From Thalassiosira profunda (lineage: Eukaryota > Bacillariophyta > Thalassiosirophyceae > Thalassiosirales > Thalassiosiraceae), in assembly GCA_036939355.1 (NCBI GenBank), contig JALLAP010000002.1, positions 1 through 35,130 of the forward strand: DNA of 35,130 nt, read 5' to 3'. Of this stretch, positions 16,301-26,602 are shown in pieces. The stretch's first letter is position 1, and the number at the start of each line of letters is the position of its first letter. The notes beneath the pieces are model-generated. The model was not told the DNA's origin, made no database searches, and was given only the letters and a program-made list of their open reading frames with translations. Both the position numbers and the translations under genes were made by a program.

Positions 16301-19300
16301 CGACGGCCCCTCCTTCGGCGCGTACCTGTCCTTCCTGGCGGCGCTGGCGTTGGCCGACGGGACCGATAATACGGAGGCGACGAACGGGGCTTCGGCCGTG
16401 CACGCGTTTTTGTCGGGCGCGACGGCCATCAGCGGAGGAGAGCGCCGCGCGCGCCTGTCGTGGAATGCGGTGCTCGAGTCGATACGGTGGTACGCCGAGC
16501 GATTGAGTCCGGACGAGGGGGCCGAGGAGAATGCCAAGGCGAAGGCCGAGCGGATCCGACGGACGAGCTCGACCAATGACACGGCCGGCGAGGAGTCGAC
16601 GTCGTATTATTACGGCGCGGGCGGCGCGTCGGAGGGAAGTTCCGGCGCCGGAGCGTCCGATGCGACTTCTTCGAGCGGCGACCGATCGCCGCCATCGACG
16701 ACGGCCGCGCCCTCCTCCCGAACCGGGACCAACAACGCGCCCACCAAGAAGGAGCTGGACGACGTCGGGCGCGCCACCCTCTCCGCCCTCCTCGGCCTCC
16801 TCTCCGCCGTCGCCTCCCGCTGCGCGGCGGCCCGAGCGTACGTTCTCGCGCTGCAGCTTCCCGCGACCGACGGCGCGAATGGCGGCGGGGCGGCGATGGA
16901 CGGCAGCTTGGAAATTCTGTTTGCGCTGCTGACCTGCCCGGACCTGCCGTCGGACATTGCGGGGCGGGCGTTTGCGGCCGTGGCCCATTTGCTGCCGCCG
17001 CCCTGCAACAACAATGACGGCAGCAACAATGACGATGGCAGCGGCAACAATGACGGCCGCGCGCCGGCCCAACGGGCGTGGGAATTGCTGGAGCTCTGTC
17101 AGTTCATTCCCATCAAGCTGCTCTCGTCCTACTCTTCGTTGGCGGCCGGAGCCGGGAGCGCGCCGTCGGCCTTTGCCACCAACAGCAATGCCAACAACGG
17201 CAATGCGGCCGCCGTCTTTCCCAACTCGCCCGCCTACGGGATGCTCTTTCGGCTCGAGCGCGTCGAGGCCCCCGCCGGAACGTATCCCGCCACCGAGGGA
17301 TTTCTCTTCCTCCTCTCGACCCTCATCACAGTCGCCGGCTGCCCGTCCAATTTGGGGGCGCAGTGGCGCCTCCGCCCGGGCGGCGCGCCCTACGTCGAAT
17401 ACGCCACCCGGTTGGTATTGCCGCGGGCGACGGGGACGGCGAAGGAGGGACGGCTGCCGTTTGCGGACGCGGCGGCGGAGGGCCGGCTGGTCGCGCGCGC
17501 GTTGGAGGTGGCGGCGGCGGCGACGGTGCGCTATGCGGTGCCCCCGGCGGGCAAGAATGCTGTCACGCGGGAGGAGGCGGCGGAGTGGCAGCGCGCCACT
17601 ATCAAGGCGGCGACCGAAATGGGCCTCGGGGCGATTGCGGCGGAAATTTTCCCCACCGGAGATCTCGACGAGGACGAGCTGGCGGATTTCGTCCAAGATT
17701 TTCGAAATGCGACCGTGACGCCGCCGGATCCCAATGCGGCGGTCGGCCGCGAGGCCACGCTCGAGGCGTCGTTCGGGCGGCCCGTCCCGCGCCCGAAATC
17801 CCCCGGCTTTGCCTTGCTGTCGGACCTCCTGTCCGCTAACAAGGGTGGCCTGTGCCTCATTCTGCAGAGGGTGCTGTCGGAGCGCGGCGGCGCCCGCGGC
17901 GTGCAAGGGAGCGGCGCGGCAATCCGCGCGAAAAATCTGGCCGCGGCCCTGTTTCGGGATGCGCCGCCCTGCCTGAAAAGCGCGGCGGAGGGCGCCGCCG
18001 TCCAGGCGCGGCGGGATCGCAACCTTCTCGATGCGAACACGTGCGAGGAAGCGACGTCGAAGCTGCGGCAGGCGAGGCTGCGGCCGCTGCCCTCCGCCGC
18101 GCGGCTGTCGTACTTTGAGAGGGGCGGCGGCAGTTCCAACGACGATGCAGACTGGGAAAGCTACGGGGCCGCGGCCGACAACGCCGCATTGTGGAGAGAG
18201 CGGTCCGTCCTCCTCGCGCTGCGCATCCTCTGCGCGGCCGCGGCGCGGGAAGAGGCGTTTATCGGGTCGGTAAAGAAGGCCTCAGGGGCGCTGACCGTCG
18301 TGCCCGCGCTGACGTTCCAACCGCCCGTCCGCGGGTCCGTCGCCCACCGCTTCGTCGACGAACAAAAAGTGGCCCCGTCCAAGCTGGCGCCGCTCCTCGC
18401 CCGCGCCGCGGGATATCTCCCCGCGATTGCGGAATATGTGGGCTACGGCCCCGCATCGCCGCCTTTGCCGCTGGGCGTGGCACGGGGCGCGTTCGGCCTG
18501 GTGTCGTATGTGACGCGCGCTTTGCCGCACGATGCGGCCGTGCGTGCGCTGTGCGGAGGCGATGTGCGAGGCATCGGGCTGGCGCGCGCCTTTTGGCGGG
18601 CGCTGTCGCGGCCTCTTTCCGACAGCGAGGAAAACAGTGCGGGCGGCGTTCTTTTGCTCGAGTCGATTTTGGACATGATCCTCGCCAACATTGACATGGA
18701 GTCGACCGACGGCGGTCCCAACCTGTCTTGCCTCCTGCTCGGCCTGGCGGGATCGCCGCGGCGCAACGCTCTGAGTGCGGTGCTGGACTTGGTGGCCGAC
18801 GCGGGCTTCGTGCTCGACCCGCGCACCGCGGCGGCGGCGGCCCAGGGCTTCGAGCTGATTTATCGCGTGTGCGCGCTGGGAGGCGGTAGCCAAAGCCTCT
18901 ATGGTCCCGGCAAGCGTCAAGTGATGGACCGGTTGCGCAGCGTCAACTTTTGGCACGCGCAGCTCGCCTGCTACTTTGGAATGCGGGGCCCTGCCGCGCC
19001 GTCCATTTTCCACGAGGTCTGCCACAGCTATCGCTTTGGCAGCGTTGAGGACGCAAATAGCTTGCGGCGCGACACGGACGTCCTCCACAGCCTGTCGTGG
19101 CTGCTGAAGGGAACGGCCCTCGAGCTGCACTACCTCCTGGGGCGGCCGACCCAGGCGGCGGCGCAGCTCCAATCTCTGCTGGGATACCTCCTGTCGCAGC
19201 CGAACCAAATCCTTCTGTCGGCGTTGATGGACCTGCCTTTGGGACAGGCGAGCGCGGGCGCCGTCGGGGCTCGGCTGCACAACCTCGCCGCTCCTCCGGG

Positions 19301-21666
19301 CGATGTTCTCAAGGCGTCCACGAGGCGAATGAACGGCCCTCCGGAAGTTTGCGCCGGGTACGAGATTGTGGACGTTGACCGCCTGCTCGCTCAGCTCAAA
19401 CGCAGCGGTTCGTCGAGCAGTGAGTCGTTGGACAAGGCGAAGGAATGGGCGACGGCGTGGAATGGCTTTGCCCTTCGGGTGTGCGCCTCCGCGCACATTG
19501 CCCAGGCCTGGAGCGATGCCCTCCGGATCGCCCTCATTGGGTCTCTCGAGGCCCACGATGCGGCGGAAGAGCCGCAGCAAGGGGCCAACTTTTGCAACCT
19601 CCTGTGCAGCGTCCTCTTGCGCCTGCTCCATCCCGGCGAGTTCGACGCGCTGGGCCAGTACTGCCTCGTGCCCAACCAAGCCTACGCGGCCAGCGGAAGC
19701 ATCGAAACGGAGTGCGCCATGCCCCTCAGCATTGCGGCGCTGAGCCTCACGGACATACTTATCGAAACGGCAGGGCACAGGCAAGGCGAAGCGGGATACG
19801 GCATGGCCGAAGAAGACGTGGCGCGGATTTGCGCCCTGCTGGCCGGCGCCATCGCCTCGTGCCGGGACAGCGGCGAGACCGACGGCCGGTCCGCGGTGCT
19901 GAGCTGCGCGTTGACGCACATGCTGGAGTTCTCGGCCGAGGCGGGCTACTCCATCTTTCCCCCGAGCACCCCGCCCTCGATATTGAACGTCTACGCCGAT
20001 GCGGTGGTGGGTCTGTTTCGGCTGTCGGCGGCGCCCGTATCAGATGCCAAGGTGGACGCCCACGAAGCCAAACGGAGGTTGATGGCGCTGGCGGCGAGGT
20101 CGGGTCTGCTGTCACTCTTTGGCCACCTCAAGTCGATCGAACACCAGGACTCCGTCAGCGATTTGTTTTGTTCCAAGGTGTTTACCCTGGATGCGCTCTC
20201 GGCCTCGGTTGCCCAACTCGTGCAGCTCATCGCTGGCGGTGATAACGACGTCACCTTCCTCCTCCAGCAAACTGGCCAGTTCCGTGATGGTGCACGGCTG
20301 CTGGCCCGGTCCGGCGTCATGACCAAGCTTCTCGAGTTTGCTGTCCGATACGCCGACGAGGAGCGCAAGTACTTGTCGTCGCACAGCATGGGAGCGAATG
20401 GCGTCGGCCAGCCTCCTCTGTTGAATGGCCACCTGTCACTCATCAACGCTCTCTTGTCGTCGCCATTGGCGAACTCTGATCGAGTGGCCGTGGCAGCGGA
20501 CTCGCTGGAGTTGCTGAAGGTCTACTGCGGCACGTTCGAGAGGCTGCTTCAGATGTATCCGTCCAGCAACGATTTGGTCGTCGCCTTCATCCAGGCGCTC
20601 TGCCTGACCTACGACGCGCTGCAAAAGACTCCATTGCAAGCAGATGACGCGCTCTTGGCTCTGGAAGGCAGCGTCCTGCGCATCGCCTACCAGCTCTCCG
20701 AATTTCCATTCCCAAGCCATCTCCTGCCGCCGCTTCCGACGCAGCTAGTCAACGTCGAGAAGATTCGGGCATCGCAAATGAGCAGCATCGCCGTGGCCGT
20801 TGGAAACGAAAGAACCTGGTGGGACAGCGACATCCCCGACTCGAGCCAACCATTGCCCCAGCCGCCGACCGGCTCGATCGACGCGATGACGCAGCAGACG
20901 TTCGCGTCGTACCAAAATGGAAGGAGCAGTTGGTCCGAGGGAAAGTACCGGTATGCCATCTCGTCAGCCAAGTGTCTGGAGATGTCCATCGCGCTCTTGA
21001 TCAGCCGGGTGCATTTCGTGGCGAAGAGGGACGTGCCAGGGTTTTGCGTTGATTCGGTTGCGGTGGCCAAGGGAATTTGCCGCTGCTCGGACGCCGCGAG
21101 GGTAAGTTGCCTTGAGATCGAGTTCCTCATCTTTGCTCCGGCATTTCTGACACGCCTGCACAATCAATCCAGGCCATCCAAGACCGGCTCAACACGCTGT
21201 CGCAGCCCGAAACGGACGTGACGAAAATGTTCGGTGCCTCCCAGGTCATGGCCGACGGTCGAAGGGTCCAACCACTTTCAAACGCACTGACCCTCGAACG
21301 TGAGTGCCTTATTCAACTCGGTTCGAGCTTGGGCACATGCGCGGAAAAAATGGTCTGCTTGGCGCTGCACGAGGCCCGGCGAATGGCGGCAGTTGTGCCC
21401 TCCGACCAAAGCTCCCACGAGTGGGCGTACTTCATCGGGGCGTTGACCCCGGCCCTCGACCACACGCAGATGGAAACGAATGTAAGTGGCATCTCATGTG
21501 AAGTCTGAATTGCTTGCTGTCTCGTGCCATTTCTGATCTTCATTCTTTTGCAACTTTCTGATAGGGCGTGGGCTGTGCCTTTGGCGGCAGCGAGGTGGGC
21601 GCTGAAGCAAGAGCAATGGCGAGCGCCCTCCGCAAGGAGATGGAAAGTATGAAGGCTTCGCTCTAA
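13326..21666 (+). CDS. Giant Nup192/Nup205-like nucleoporin with N-terminal FG repeats
   Basis: The three-exon model joins 13326-21101, 21173-21481 and 21565-21666 (2728 aa). The frame opens at 13281 with GTG, so the first usable start is ATG 13326 (MGFTFGAP). The N-terminus carries FG-nucleoporin motifs: FTFG (3-6), FSFG (32-35 and 72-75), AFGA pairs near 255-265 and LFGAP near 537, in Ala/Pro/Thr-rich linkers. From about residue 434 (RRLFFRERSALLATLSELIRHRV) to the C-terminus the protein is an almost all-helical solenoid of the size and character of the inner-ring scaffold nucleoporins Nup192/Nup205. Low-complexity Asn/Gly/Asp inserts interrupt it. The expected place is the nuclear pore inner ring. 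Family assignment rests on size, helical pattern and FG motifs; Nup188 is the main alternative. The coding region is strikingly GC-rich. Confidence 0.72.
21102..21172 (+). other. Spliceosomal intron 1 of the nucleoporin gene
   Basis: 71 bp, GTAAGT to AATCCAG, phase 0 after Arg2592. Splicing replaces a poor tail and stop with AIQDRLNTLSQPETDVTKMFG, continuing the helical protein. Confidence 0.85.
21482..21564 (+). other. Spliceosomal intron 2 of the nucleoporin gene
   Basis: 83 bp, GTAAGT to CTGATAG, phase 0. It contains in-frame stops. Splicing joins ...HTQMETN to GVGCAFGGSEVGAEARAMA, and the protein ends at TAA 21664-21666. Confidence 0.85.
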
Positions 21667-21790
21667 ATGTTATCGAAGCCATGGGGAATGTTTAATACAT
21701 AATCAGAGAAGTTACTAGAGGCTCGCAGGCGGACATCGTGCTCAGCTCGCCCTTCTCTACAATCTTCGGCCGACCGGCCCTGCGTCCTGC

Positions 21791-23119
21791 TCAATTGGCA
21801 AGCACTGTTGTATCACTCCAAATACTCAACCCCTCCAAGTAGAGCAAGACGCCCGGAATGATGACATTCATATATCCACCACAGTTTCGACGGCTCGCCT
21901 GCCTGGCCTCTGCATCCCGACTGTTGCTACCCATGTTGACCCTCCAAATAGCCAGCTCCAGCATCATCGTCACGTCCAACCGCTCGTAGTAGGCAAACCA
22001 CTTTCGGATCAATTCGATGTTCCGTCTTGCCAATGATAGATCGTTGCCACCGAGAATTTCGTTCACCTTTGCCTCGGCCTCTTCGAGCTGGATCTGACTC
22101 CTGTACTGCAGCCACTTGGAGACAATCAGTCTTCTATGATTCTGATACTGAGTTGCAGGTATCGTTGCCCTCATCAATTCACAGCTGGAATGTTCACTGT
22201 CAATCATCAAGGCAACTGGAGGAATGTTGAAATGCTCCAGAGACAAGCAGTGGCAGAATGCATCAGAATCGATATCATGGATTCCCTCGCACAGAGTCAC
22301 CTCTGCCAGGCTGGAGCAAACCCCAAATGCGTATTTGCCAACCGACTTGAGAGAGGATGGAATTGTGATACGCTCCAGCGAATTGCAGTACCGAAATGCC
22401 CCCGCCCCAATCACCTGCAGTCCCTCATTCAAATCCACGTGCCTCAACCGTGCGCATTGAGCAAATGCATAGTTTCCGACTTGCATCGTTGACGAGGGGA
22501 TGTCGATGCGGATCAACGATGTGCACTCTCGGAAGGCTTCTTCTCCTATGTGCTGCAGCCCCTCATTCAATTCCACTTCTACCAAACTGCTGCAGCTTTG
22601 AAATGCAAGGGGTTCAATGTCTGTGACGGATGACGGAATGGTGATCCTAACCAAAGCACTGCAAGCGGAGAATGAACCATTCCCAATCCGCTGTATCCCA
22701 CCGCAGAGCTCCACCTCAGTCAAATTCCCACACAATTGAAATGCAGAGTGCTCAATTTCGACGACAGATGACGGGATGGTTACGCGTGTCAGTGCGTTGC
22801 AATAATTGAATGCCCCCTCCCCAATCTTCGCTGCATTGCTGAGATCGATCGCCGCTAATGCAACGCAGGCACCAAATGCATCCTCCCCAATCTTAACAGC
22901 AGAGGTAGGCCAAACAACCCGCTCCAGCGAGCGGCAACGAAGGAATGCGCGATCAGAGATGGTGGTTACGTTGCTCAGATCCACCGCCCTCAAATTGTCA
23001 CAGTTCGCAAATGCCCATTCTGGAATCACTGCCACGTCCGGCGCCACCCGGATCTGGCTGGCATCCCGGTGCCGATCCTGCACCGCGCCGCCGTCGTATC
23101 CGGTCCACTCCTCGCTCAT
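21791..23119 (-). CDS. BspA-like LRR_5 protein A
   Basis: This 442-aa protein starts MSEEWTGYDGG, matching its paralogs B, D and E; an in-frame ATG 30 codons upstream (23209) is less likely. Residues about 25-320 are about a dozen 23-residue BspA/LRR_5 repeats of the form AFxxCxxLxxVxLxxGLQxIGxxAF. After the repeats comes a conserved ~130-residue helical domain (VSKWLQYRSQIQLEEAEAKVNEIL...IRKWFAYYERLDVTMMLELAIWR...RRNC), shared by all copies here. No signal peptide is seen, so it is probably intracellular. It runs 12 residues past the LEG stop of its paralogs. Function is unknown; such repeats usually mediate protein binding. It is convergent with the nucleoporin gene and the only copy on the minus strand. 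Confidence 0.88.
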   Translation of the reverse strand: MSEEWTGYDGGAVQDRHRDASQIRVAPDVAVIPEWAFANCDNLRAVDLSNVTTISDRAFLRCRSLERVVWPTSAVKIGEDAFGACVALAAIDLSNAAKIGEGAFNYCNALTRVTIPSSVVEIEHSAFQLCGNLTEVELCGGIQRIGNGSFSACSALVRITIPSSVTDIEPLAFQSCSSLVEVELNEGLQHIGEEAFRECTSLIRIDIPSSTMQVGNYAFAQCARLRHVDLNEGLQVIGAGAFRYCNSLERITIPSSLKSVGKYAFGVCSSLAEVTLCEGIHDIDSDAFCHCLSLEHFNIPPVALMIDSEHSSCELMRATIPATQYQNHRRLIVSKWLQYRSQIQLEEAEAKVNEILGGNDLSLARRNIELIRKWFAYYERLDVTMMLELAIWRVNMGSNSRDAEARQASRRNCGGYMNVIIPGVLLYLEGLSIWSDTTVLAN

Positions 23120-23370
23120 CCTCTGATGTGCATCAGCAGCAGCCAGATTATTTACACTACTCTTGGCCCGTTCCGCCACCGCCAGCCCCAACTTGTGCCC
23201 AGAGAGCACGAGGGTGCGGGAGGGAGGAGGCCGCGAGGAGGCGGAGCTGGCGCAGCCGAGGGGCGCGCGGGCGGGCGCGGGGTCTGGTCTATCTGGGTCT
23301 GGGGGAGAGTAGGTACGTACTTATGTACATAGTATTGTTCTTCTCAAACTCCGAGCGCGAGCTGACAGTA
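23120..23370. promoter_or_regulatory. Upstream region of LRR A, left of the MITE
   Basis: Together with the MITE and 23651-23764 this forms the 645-bp gap between LRR A (minus) and the DoxX-like gene (plus). It holds a GC-rich part (23160-23290) and the TACGTACTTA motif at 23314-23323, which recurs upstream of LRR B and, with one change, LRR C. Confidence 0.4.
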
Positions 23371-23649
23371 AGGCTCTGAAGTTGCAAACGGGGAGAAGTT
23401 CCACCGGTGAAACTTGGCCAAGTTTAGGCCAAAACTTCAGGTGCCAAACCAAAATTCCTCGGAATCCAAGAAGTTCCGGGTGATAACCCTAAATAGCCCT
23501 CACAAAGCTAGGCGACCAGCTGTGATTCCAATTACCAAGGACCATTTTACACGTCCCAATTAAGGAGTATATTTCACATATTCCTGAAACTTTAGAAGTT
23601 TTGTACGAAACTTGCTCCCTGATTTGCAAAAGGGGAAACTTCAGAGCCT
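23371..23649. mobile_element. MITE-like non-autonomous element with 13-bp terminal inverted repeats
   Basis: The element begins AGGCTCTGAAGTT and ends with its exact reverse complement AACTTCAGAGCCT. Both ends are flanked by TA (23369-23370 and 23650-23651), as for TA-duplicating Tc1/mariner-type insertions. It is 279 bp, AT-richer than its surroundings, and has no coding capacity. Inside are multiple AAACTT/AAGTTT motifs and a perfect 16-bp palindrome, AAACTTGGCCAAGTTT, at 23410-23425. Purine-rich subterminal stretches (GCAAACGGGGAGAAGTT and the complement of GCAAAAGGGGAAACTT) are also similar. No second copy is visible in the window. Confidence 0.75.
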
Positions 23650-23764
23650 TAGCTGACCGCCCGCCTCTGACTCACGCACTGTCCCCCGCCCGCCCCCCTC
23701 CGCTCCGAGCTGCTGGCCGTGGATGGAGCGTGCATCGGCTCGGTCGACTGCTCGATAGGTAACA

Positions 23765-24665
23765 ATGGCCCCTCTTCGTTCGACGCGAGCTTTTGGTGCG
23801 GCGGCAGCGGCAGCCCTCTTTGTCCTCGGCGGTGGTGCCGCGGCGTTTGCTCCTCCGCGCGAGATGGTGCATGCATCTTCCACGCTCCACCGTTCCGACG
23901 CGAGGATCGGCACGCACATGAACGTCTTCTCCTTCGGCAAGAAATCCGCCAAAGAACCGGAAGTGCCGCCCGCGGTCCCCGGCATCGGCGAGGAGGGGTG
24001 CGCCCTCCCCTCTCCTTCGGGCGTGAACACCCTCCCCGAATCGCAGCAGGCGGCGATCTTTGCGGCCATCTACGCGGGGCTGGGCGTCGGCACGTACCTC
24101 CTCTATTCCTTCCTCGGCAACATAACCTTGCAATACGAATGGGTGCAGAGCTGGCGCTACACCTGGCCGTTGTTGGGCCTCGTGGTATGTACTCGCGGGC
24201 GCCACGCACTTTACCGTGGAGAAGGAGTATTGCAACATCTACCCCTCGAAAGGCGCGTGGGGCTTTTGGAACCTCCCGGGCACGCCCGAATTCCACGTTC
24301 GATGGACGGGCGTGGCGGAGATCCTCGGTGGATTGGGATTGCTGATTGGCGGAGCATATGATGCGTTCGCTCCGCCATATACCCAATTTCCCAACGTGCT
24401 GACGCCTGCCGGGATCGGGTACGACAGCGCCGCCGGACTCTTTTTGCTCACGCTGGTCGTGACGCCGGCGAACATCTTCATGTTTACGCACGGGGCCAAG
24501 CTGCCGATGGAGACGCCGGACGGTGAAGTGGGGCCTGAAATTCCCGTGGCCGGGCATGCGATTCGGGGGGCGATGCAGGTCGTGCTTTTGGCGCTGCTGC
24601 TGCAGATGAGCGATGGGACGTTTGAGAGCATTGCAAACGGAACGTTTGGTTGTCCCACATGCTGA
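23765..24665 (+). CDS. DoxX-like membrane protein with diatom plastid-type presequence (one-base frameshift)
   Basis: The start at 23765 has a good ACAATGG context. The N-terminus is Ala-rich and hydrophobic and ends AAAFAPP, resembling the signal-peptide/AFAP junction of diatom plastid presequences. After a Ser/Lys-rich linker come about four membrane spans (AAIFAAIYAGLGVGTYLLYSF; GLLIGGAYDAF; AAGLFLLTLVVTPANIFMF; AIRGAMQVVLLALLLQ). AGATHF, VRWTGVAEILGGLGLL and TPANIFMFTHGAKLP resemble DoxX-family signatures. The two halves are in different frames. After GTG 24182-24184 one extra G (24185) must be skipped to read YVLAGATHFTVEKEYC. This is either a sequencing error or an inactivating insertion. 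Without it the protein would have 299 aa. The DoxX assignment is by motif memory. Confidence 0.7.
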
Positions 24666-25113
24666 TGTGTGTCTTCTTTGATGCTGCAATTCTCCCAGAG
24701 GTCAGTGCGGTCGTAACTGCAAAAAATAGCAATCCTTCACAACACCGGTATTGTTCTTGCAAATGCCTCCGTCTTGATGGCGAAGAAGACACTATTAACC
24801 AGGGGAGAGAGAGCAGCACCATCAGGTTTGAGGGGAGAAGGAAGGAGGATTCGAGGAGTTACTTATGGTCAGAGAAGAGGAAGCGGCGGCTACGTACTTA
24901 GGTTTGTATTGTACGACGTACGATAGGAAGTCCACCGCATCCCGCTCCATCCCTGCTCTAGCGCCCACCCAGCGCCTCCTCCCGCCCGCCCGCTCCCTCC
25001 TCTACTAATCCCTGTGCTCCGCAGCCCAGCACCTGGGCGCCCCGCGCCCACCAGCTCGCGTTGCCACAACGACTCTGAAGACCGCCTGGCTATTTTCATC
25101 TGCGGGTAATTGT
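24666..25113. promoter_or_regulatory. Upstream region of LRR B
   Basis: This 448-bp gap lies between the DoxX-like gene and LRR B. A composite motif TACGTACTTA (24891-24900) plus GTACGACGTACG (24911-24922) lies about 220 bp upstream of the LRR B start. A near-identical pair stands about 260 bp upstream of LRR C. The rest is GC-rich without recognisable genes. Confidence 0.45.
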
Positions 25114-26409
25114 ATGATGGCCGAGGAGTGGACCGGATACGACGGCGGCGCGGTCCAGGAATGGCACCGGAATGCCAGCCACATTCGGGTGGCGTTGGGC
25201 GTGACAGTGATTCCAGAGGATGCATTTACGGGATGTGATGATTTGAGGGCGGTGGATCTAAGCAATGCCACCACCATCTCGGTTGGGGCATTTTATGGTT
25301 GCCATTCTCTGGAGCACATAATTTGGCCCACCGCATCAGCAGTTGAGATAGGATCTGCTTCATTTGCCTGCTGCGCGAGATTGAAGGAGATCGATCTCGG
25401 CAACGTGACAAGGATCGAAGAGGGGGCATTCTACAATTGTAACGCGCTGGAGCGCGTGAGCATCCCATCATCTGTCGCTGAAGTTGAGGCTAGTGCATTT
25501 CAAGATTGCAAGAATTTGATGGGGGTTGAGCTCGGCGAGGTGATTCAGCGCACTGGAGGGAGCGCATTCAGGGGTTGCAAAGCGTTGAGGAGGATTACCA
25601 TTCCGTCATCTGTCACTGACATTGAAGAGCATGCATTCTATCGATGCAACAGTTTGGTAGAAGTGACATTGAATGAAGGGCTGCAGCAGATCGGAGAGAA
25701 GGCGTTCTGTGATTGCGCATCGGTGCTCCGCATCCGCATCCCCTCGACTACGGTGAAAGTCGGAGACCATGCATTTGCTGGCTGTCATCGGTTGCGGTCC
25801 ATAGAGCTTCGGGAGGGGCTGCAGATGATTGGAATCGGGGCGTTCTCGGACTGCTGCTCTTTGGAGCGCATCACTATTCCCTCCTCTGTCAAGTCGGTAG
25901 GTGCGAATGCATTTCAGGATTGCCGCAACCTGAGAGAGGTGACTCTGCGTGAGGGGGTCCAATGCATTGAATCTCGTGCATTCGTCGACTTCGACGGCTG
26001 CTCCTCTTTGGCACACATCAACATCCCTCCCGTGGCACTGGTGATTGACATGCGAGGTCGCGGCTATTCCAGCTGCCAGTTGCTAAGAGGAGCATCAATG
26101 CCTGTCCCTTGGGAGAGGAAGTTGGTCATCTCAAAGTGGATGCAGTATAGGAGCCGTAATCAGCTCGAACAGGCTGAGGCGAAGGTGAACGAAATCCTTG
26201 TCCGCTATCAGTGGTCTGAGGAAAAGAGGATTGAGCGTATCCGGAAATGGTTCGCCTATCACGATGTGACGACGATGCTCGAGCTTGCCATTTGGAAGTG
26301 CAACAACGGCAATGGGCAGGATGCGGATGCCAGGCAGAGGAATCGCAGAAATTGCGGAAACGAAATGAGTGTAATCATTCCGAGCGTCTTGCCGTTTTTG
26401 GAGGGGTAG
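25114..26409 (+). CDS. BspA-like LRR_5 protein B
   Basis: An intact 431-aa copy starting MMAEEWTGYDGG, either of the first two Met being possible. About twelve LRR_5 repeats occupy residues 25-315, each with an AF-x2-C-x2-L core (for example ALERVSIPSSVAEVEASAF and LVEVTLNEGLQQIGEKAF). The conserved C-terminal domain (VISKWMQYRSRNQLEQAEAKVNEIL...IRKWFAYHDVTTMLELAIWKCN...RRNCG) ends with the LEG stop. There is no signal peptide and no transmembrane segment. It is the only LRR_5 copy on the plus strand without a frameshift in this window. A decayed DoxX 3' end follows 55 bp downstream, matching the order at LRR C. The binding partner is unknown. Confidence 0.9.
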   Translation: MMAEEWTGYDGGAVQEWHRNASHIRVALGVTVIPEDAFTGCDDLRAVDLSNATTISVGAFYGCHSLEHIIWPTASAVEIGSASFACCARLKEIDLGNVTRIEEGAFYNCNALERVSIPSSVAEVEASAFQDCKNLMGVELGEVIQRTGGSAFRGCKALRRITIPSSVTDIEEHAFYRCNSLVEVTLNEGLQQIGEKAFCDCASVLRIRIPSTTVKVGDHAFAGCHRLRSIELREGLQMIGIGAFSDCCSLERITIPSSVKSVGANAFQDCRNLREVTLREGVQCIESRAFVDFDGCSSLAHINIPPVALVIDMRGRGYSSCQLLRGASMPVPWERKLVISKWMQYRSRNQLEQAEAKVNEILVRYQWSEEKRIERIRKWFAYHDVTTMLELAIWKCNNGNGQDADARQRNRRNCGNEMSVIIPSVLPFLEG

Positions 26410-26464
26410 AAGGAAGATAATTTTTGCGGGTGCGGGAGACTCGGGTAAAGAGAACCACACCGCC

Positions 26465-26602
26465 GGGCCGGAGATTCCCGTGGCGGGGCACGCGGTCTGG
26501 GGGGCGATGCAGGTTGTATTGTTGGCGCTGCTGCTGCTGCAGATGGGCGATGGGACGTTCGAGAGCATTGCAAACGGAACGTTCGGGTGTCCCACGTGCT
26601 GA
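26465..26602 (+). pseudogene. DoxX-like gene 3' fragment 1
   Basis: The 46 codons GPEIPVAGHAVWGAMQVV...GCPTC-stop match the last 45 codons of the DoxX-like gene (24531-24665). By eye there are about 16 base differences plus one inserted CTG; most changes are synonymous. No upstream part of the gene is present. It lies 55 bp after the LRR B stop, so it is a relic of a duplicated LRR-DoxX block. Confidence 0.85.

Noticed and set aside
15326..19919. Long minus-strand open frames (up to 545 codons) antisense to the nucleoporin gene
   Set aside because: They are Arg/Gly/Ala/Pro-rich with no domain character. They arise because the plus-strand coding sequence is very GC-rich at third positions, which removes stop codons from the opposite strand.
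24185..24224. A 40-bp intron (GTATGT...AAG) to explain the DoxX frame break
   Set aside because: It is shorter than any supported intron here and would delete the conserved AGATHF residues, so a one-base insertion is the better explanation.
24340..24400. Perfect 8-bp inverted repeat TGGCGGAG...CTCCGCCA
   Set aside because: It lies inside the DoxX coding sequence, where codon constraints explain it; no sign of a terminator or RNA element.
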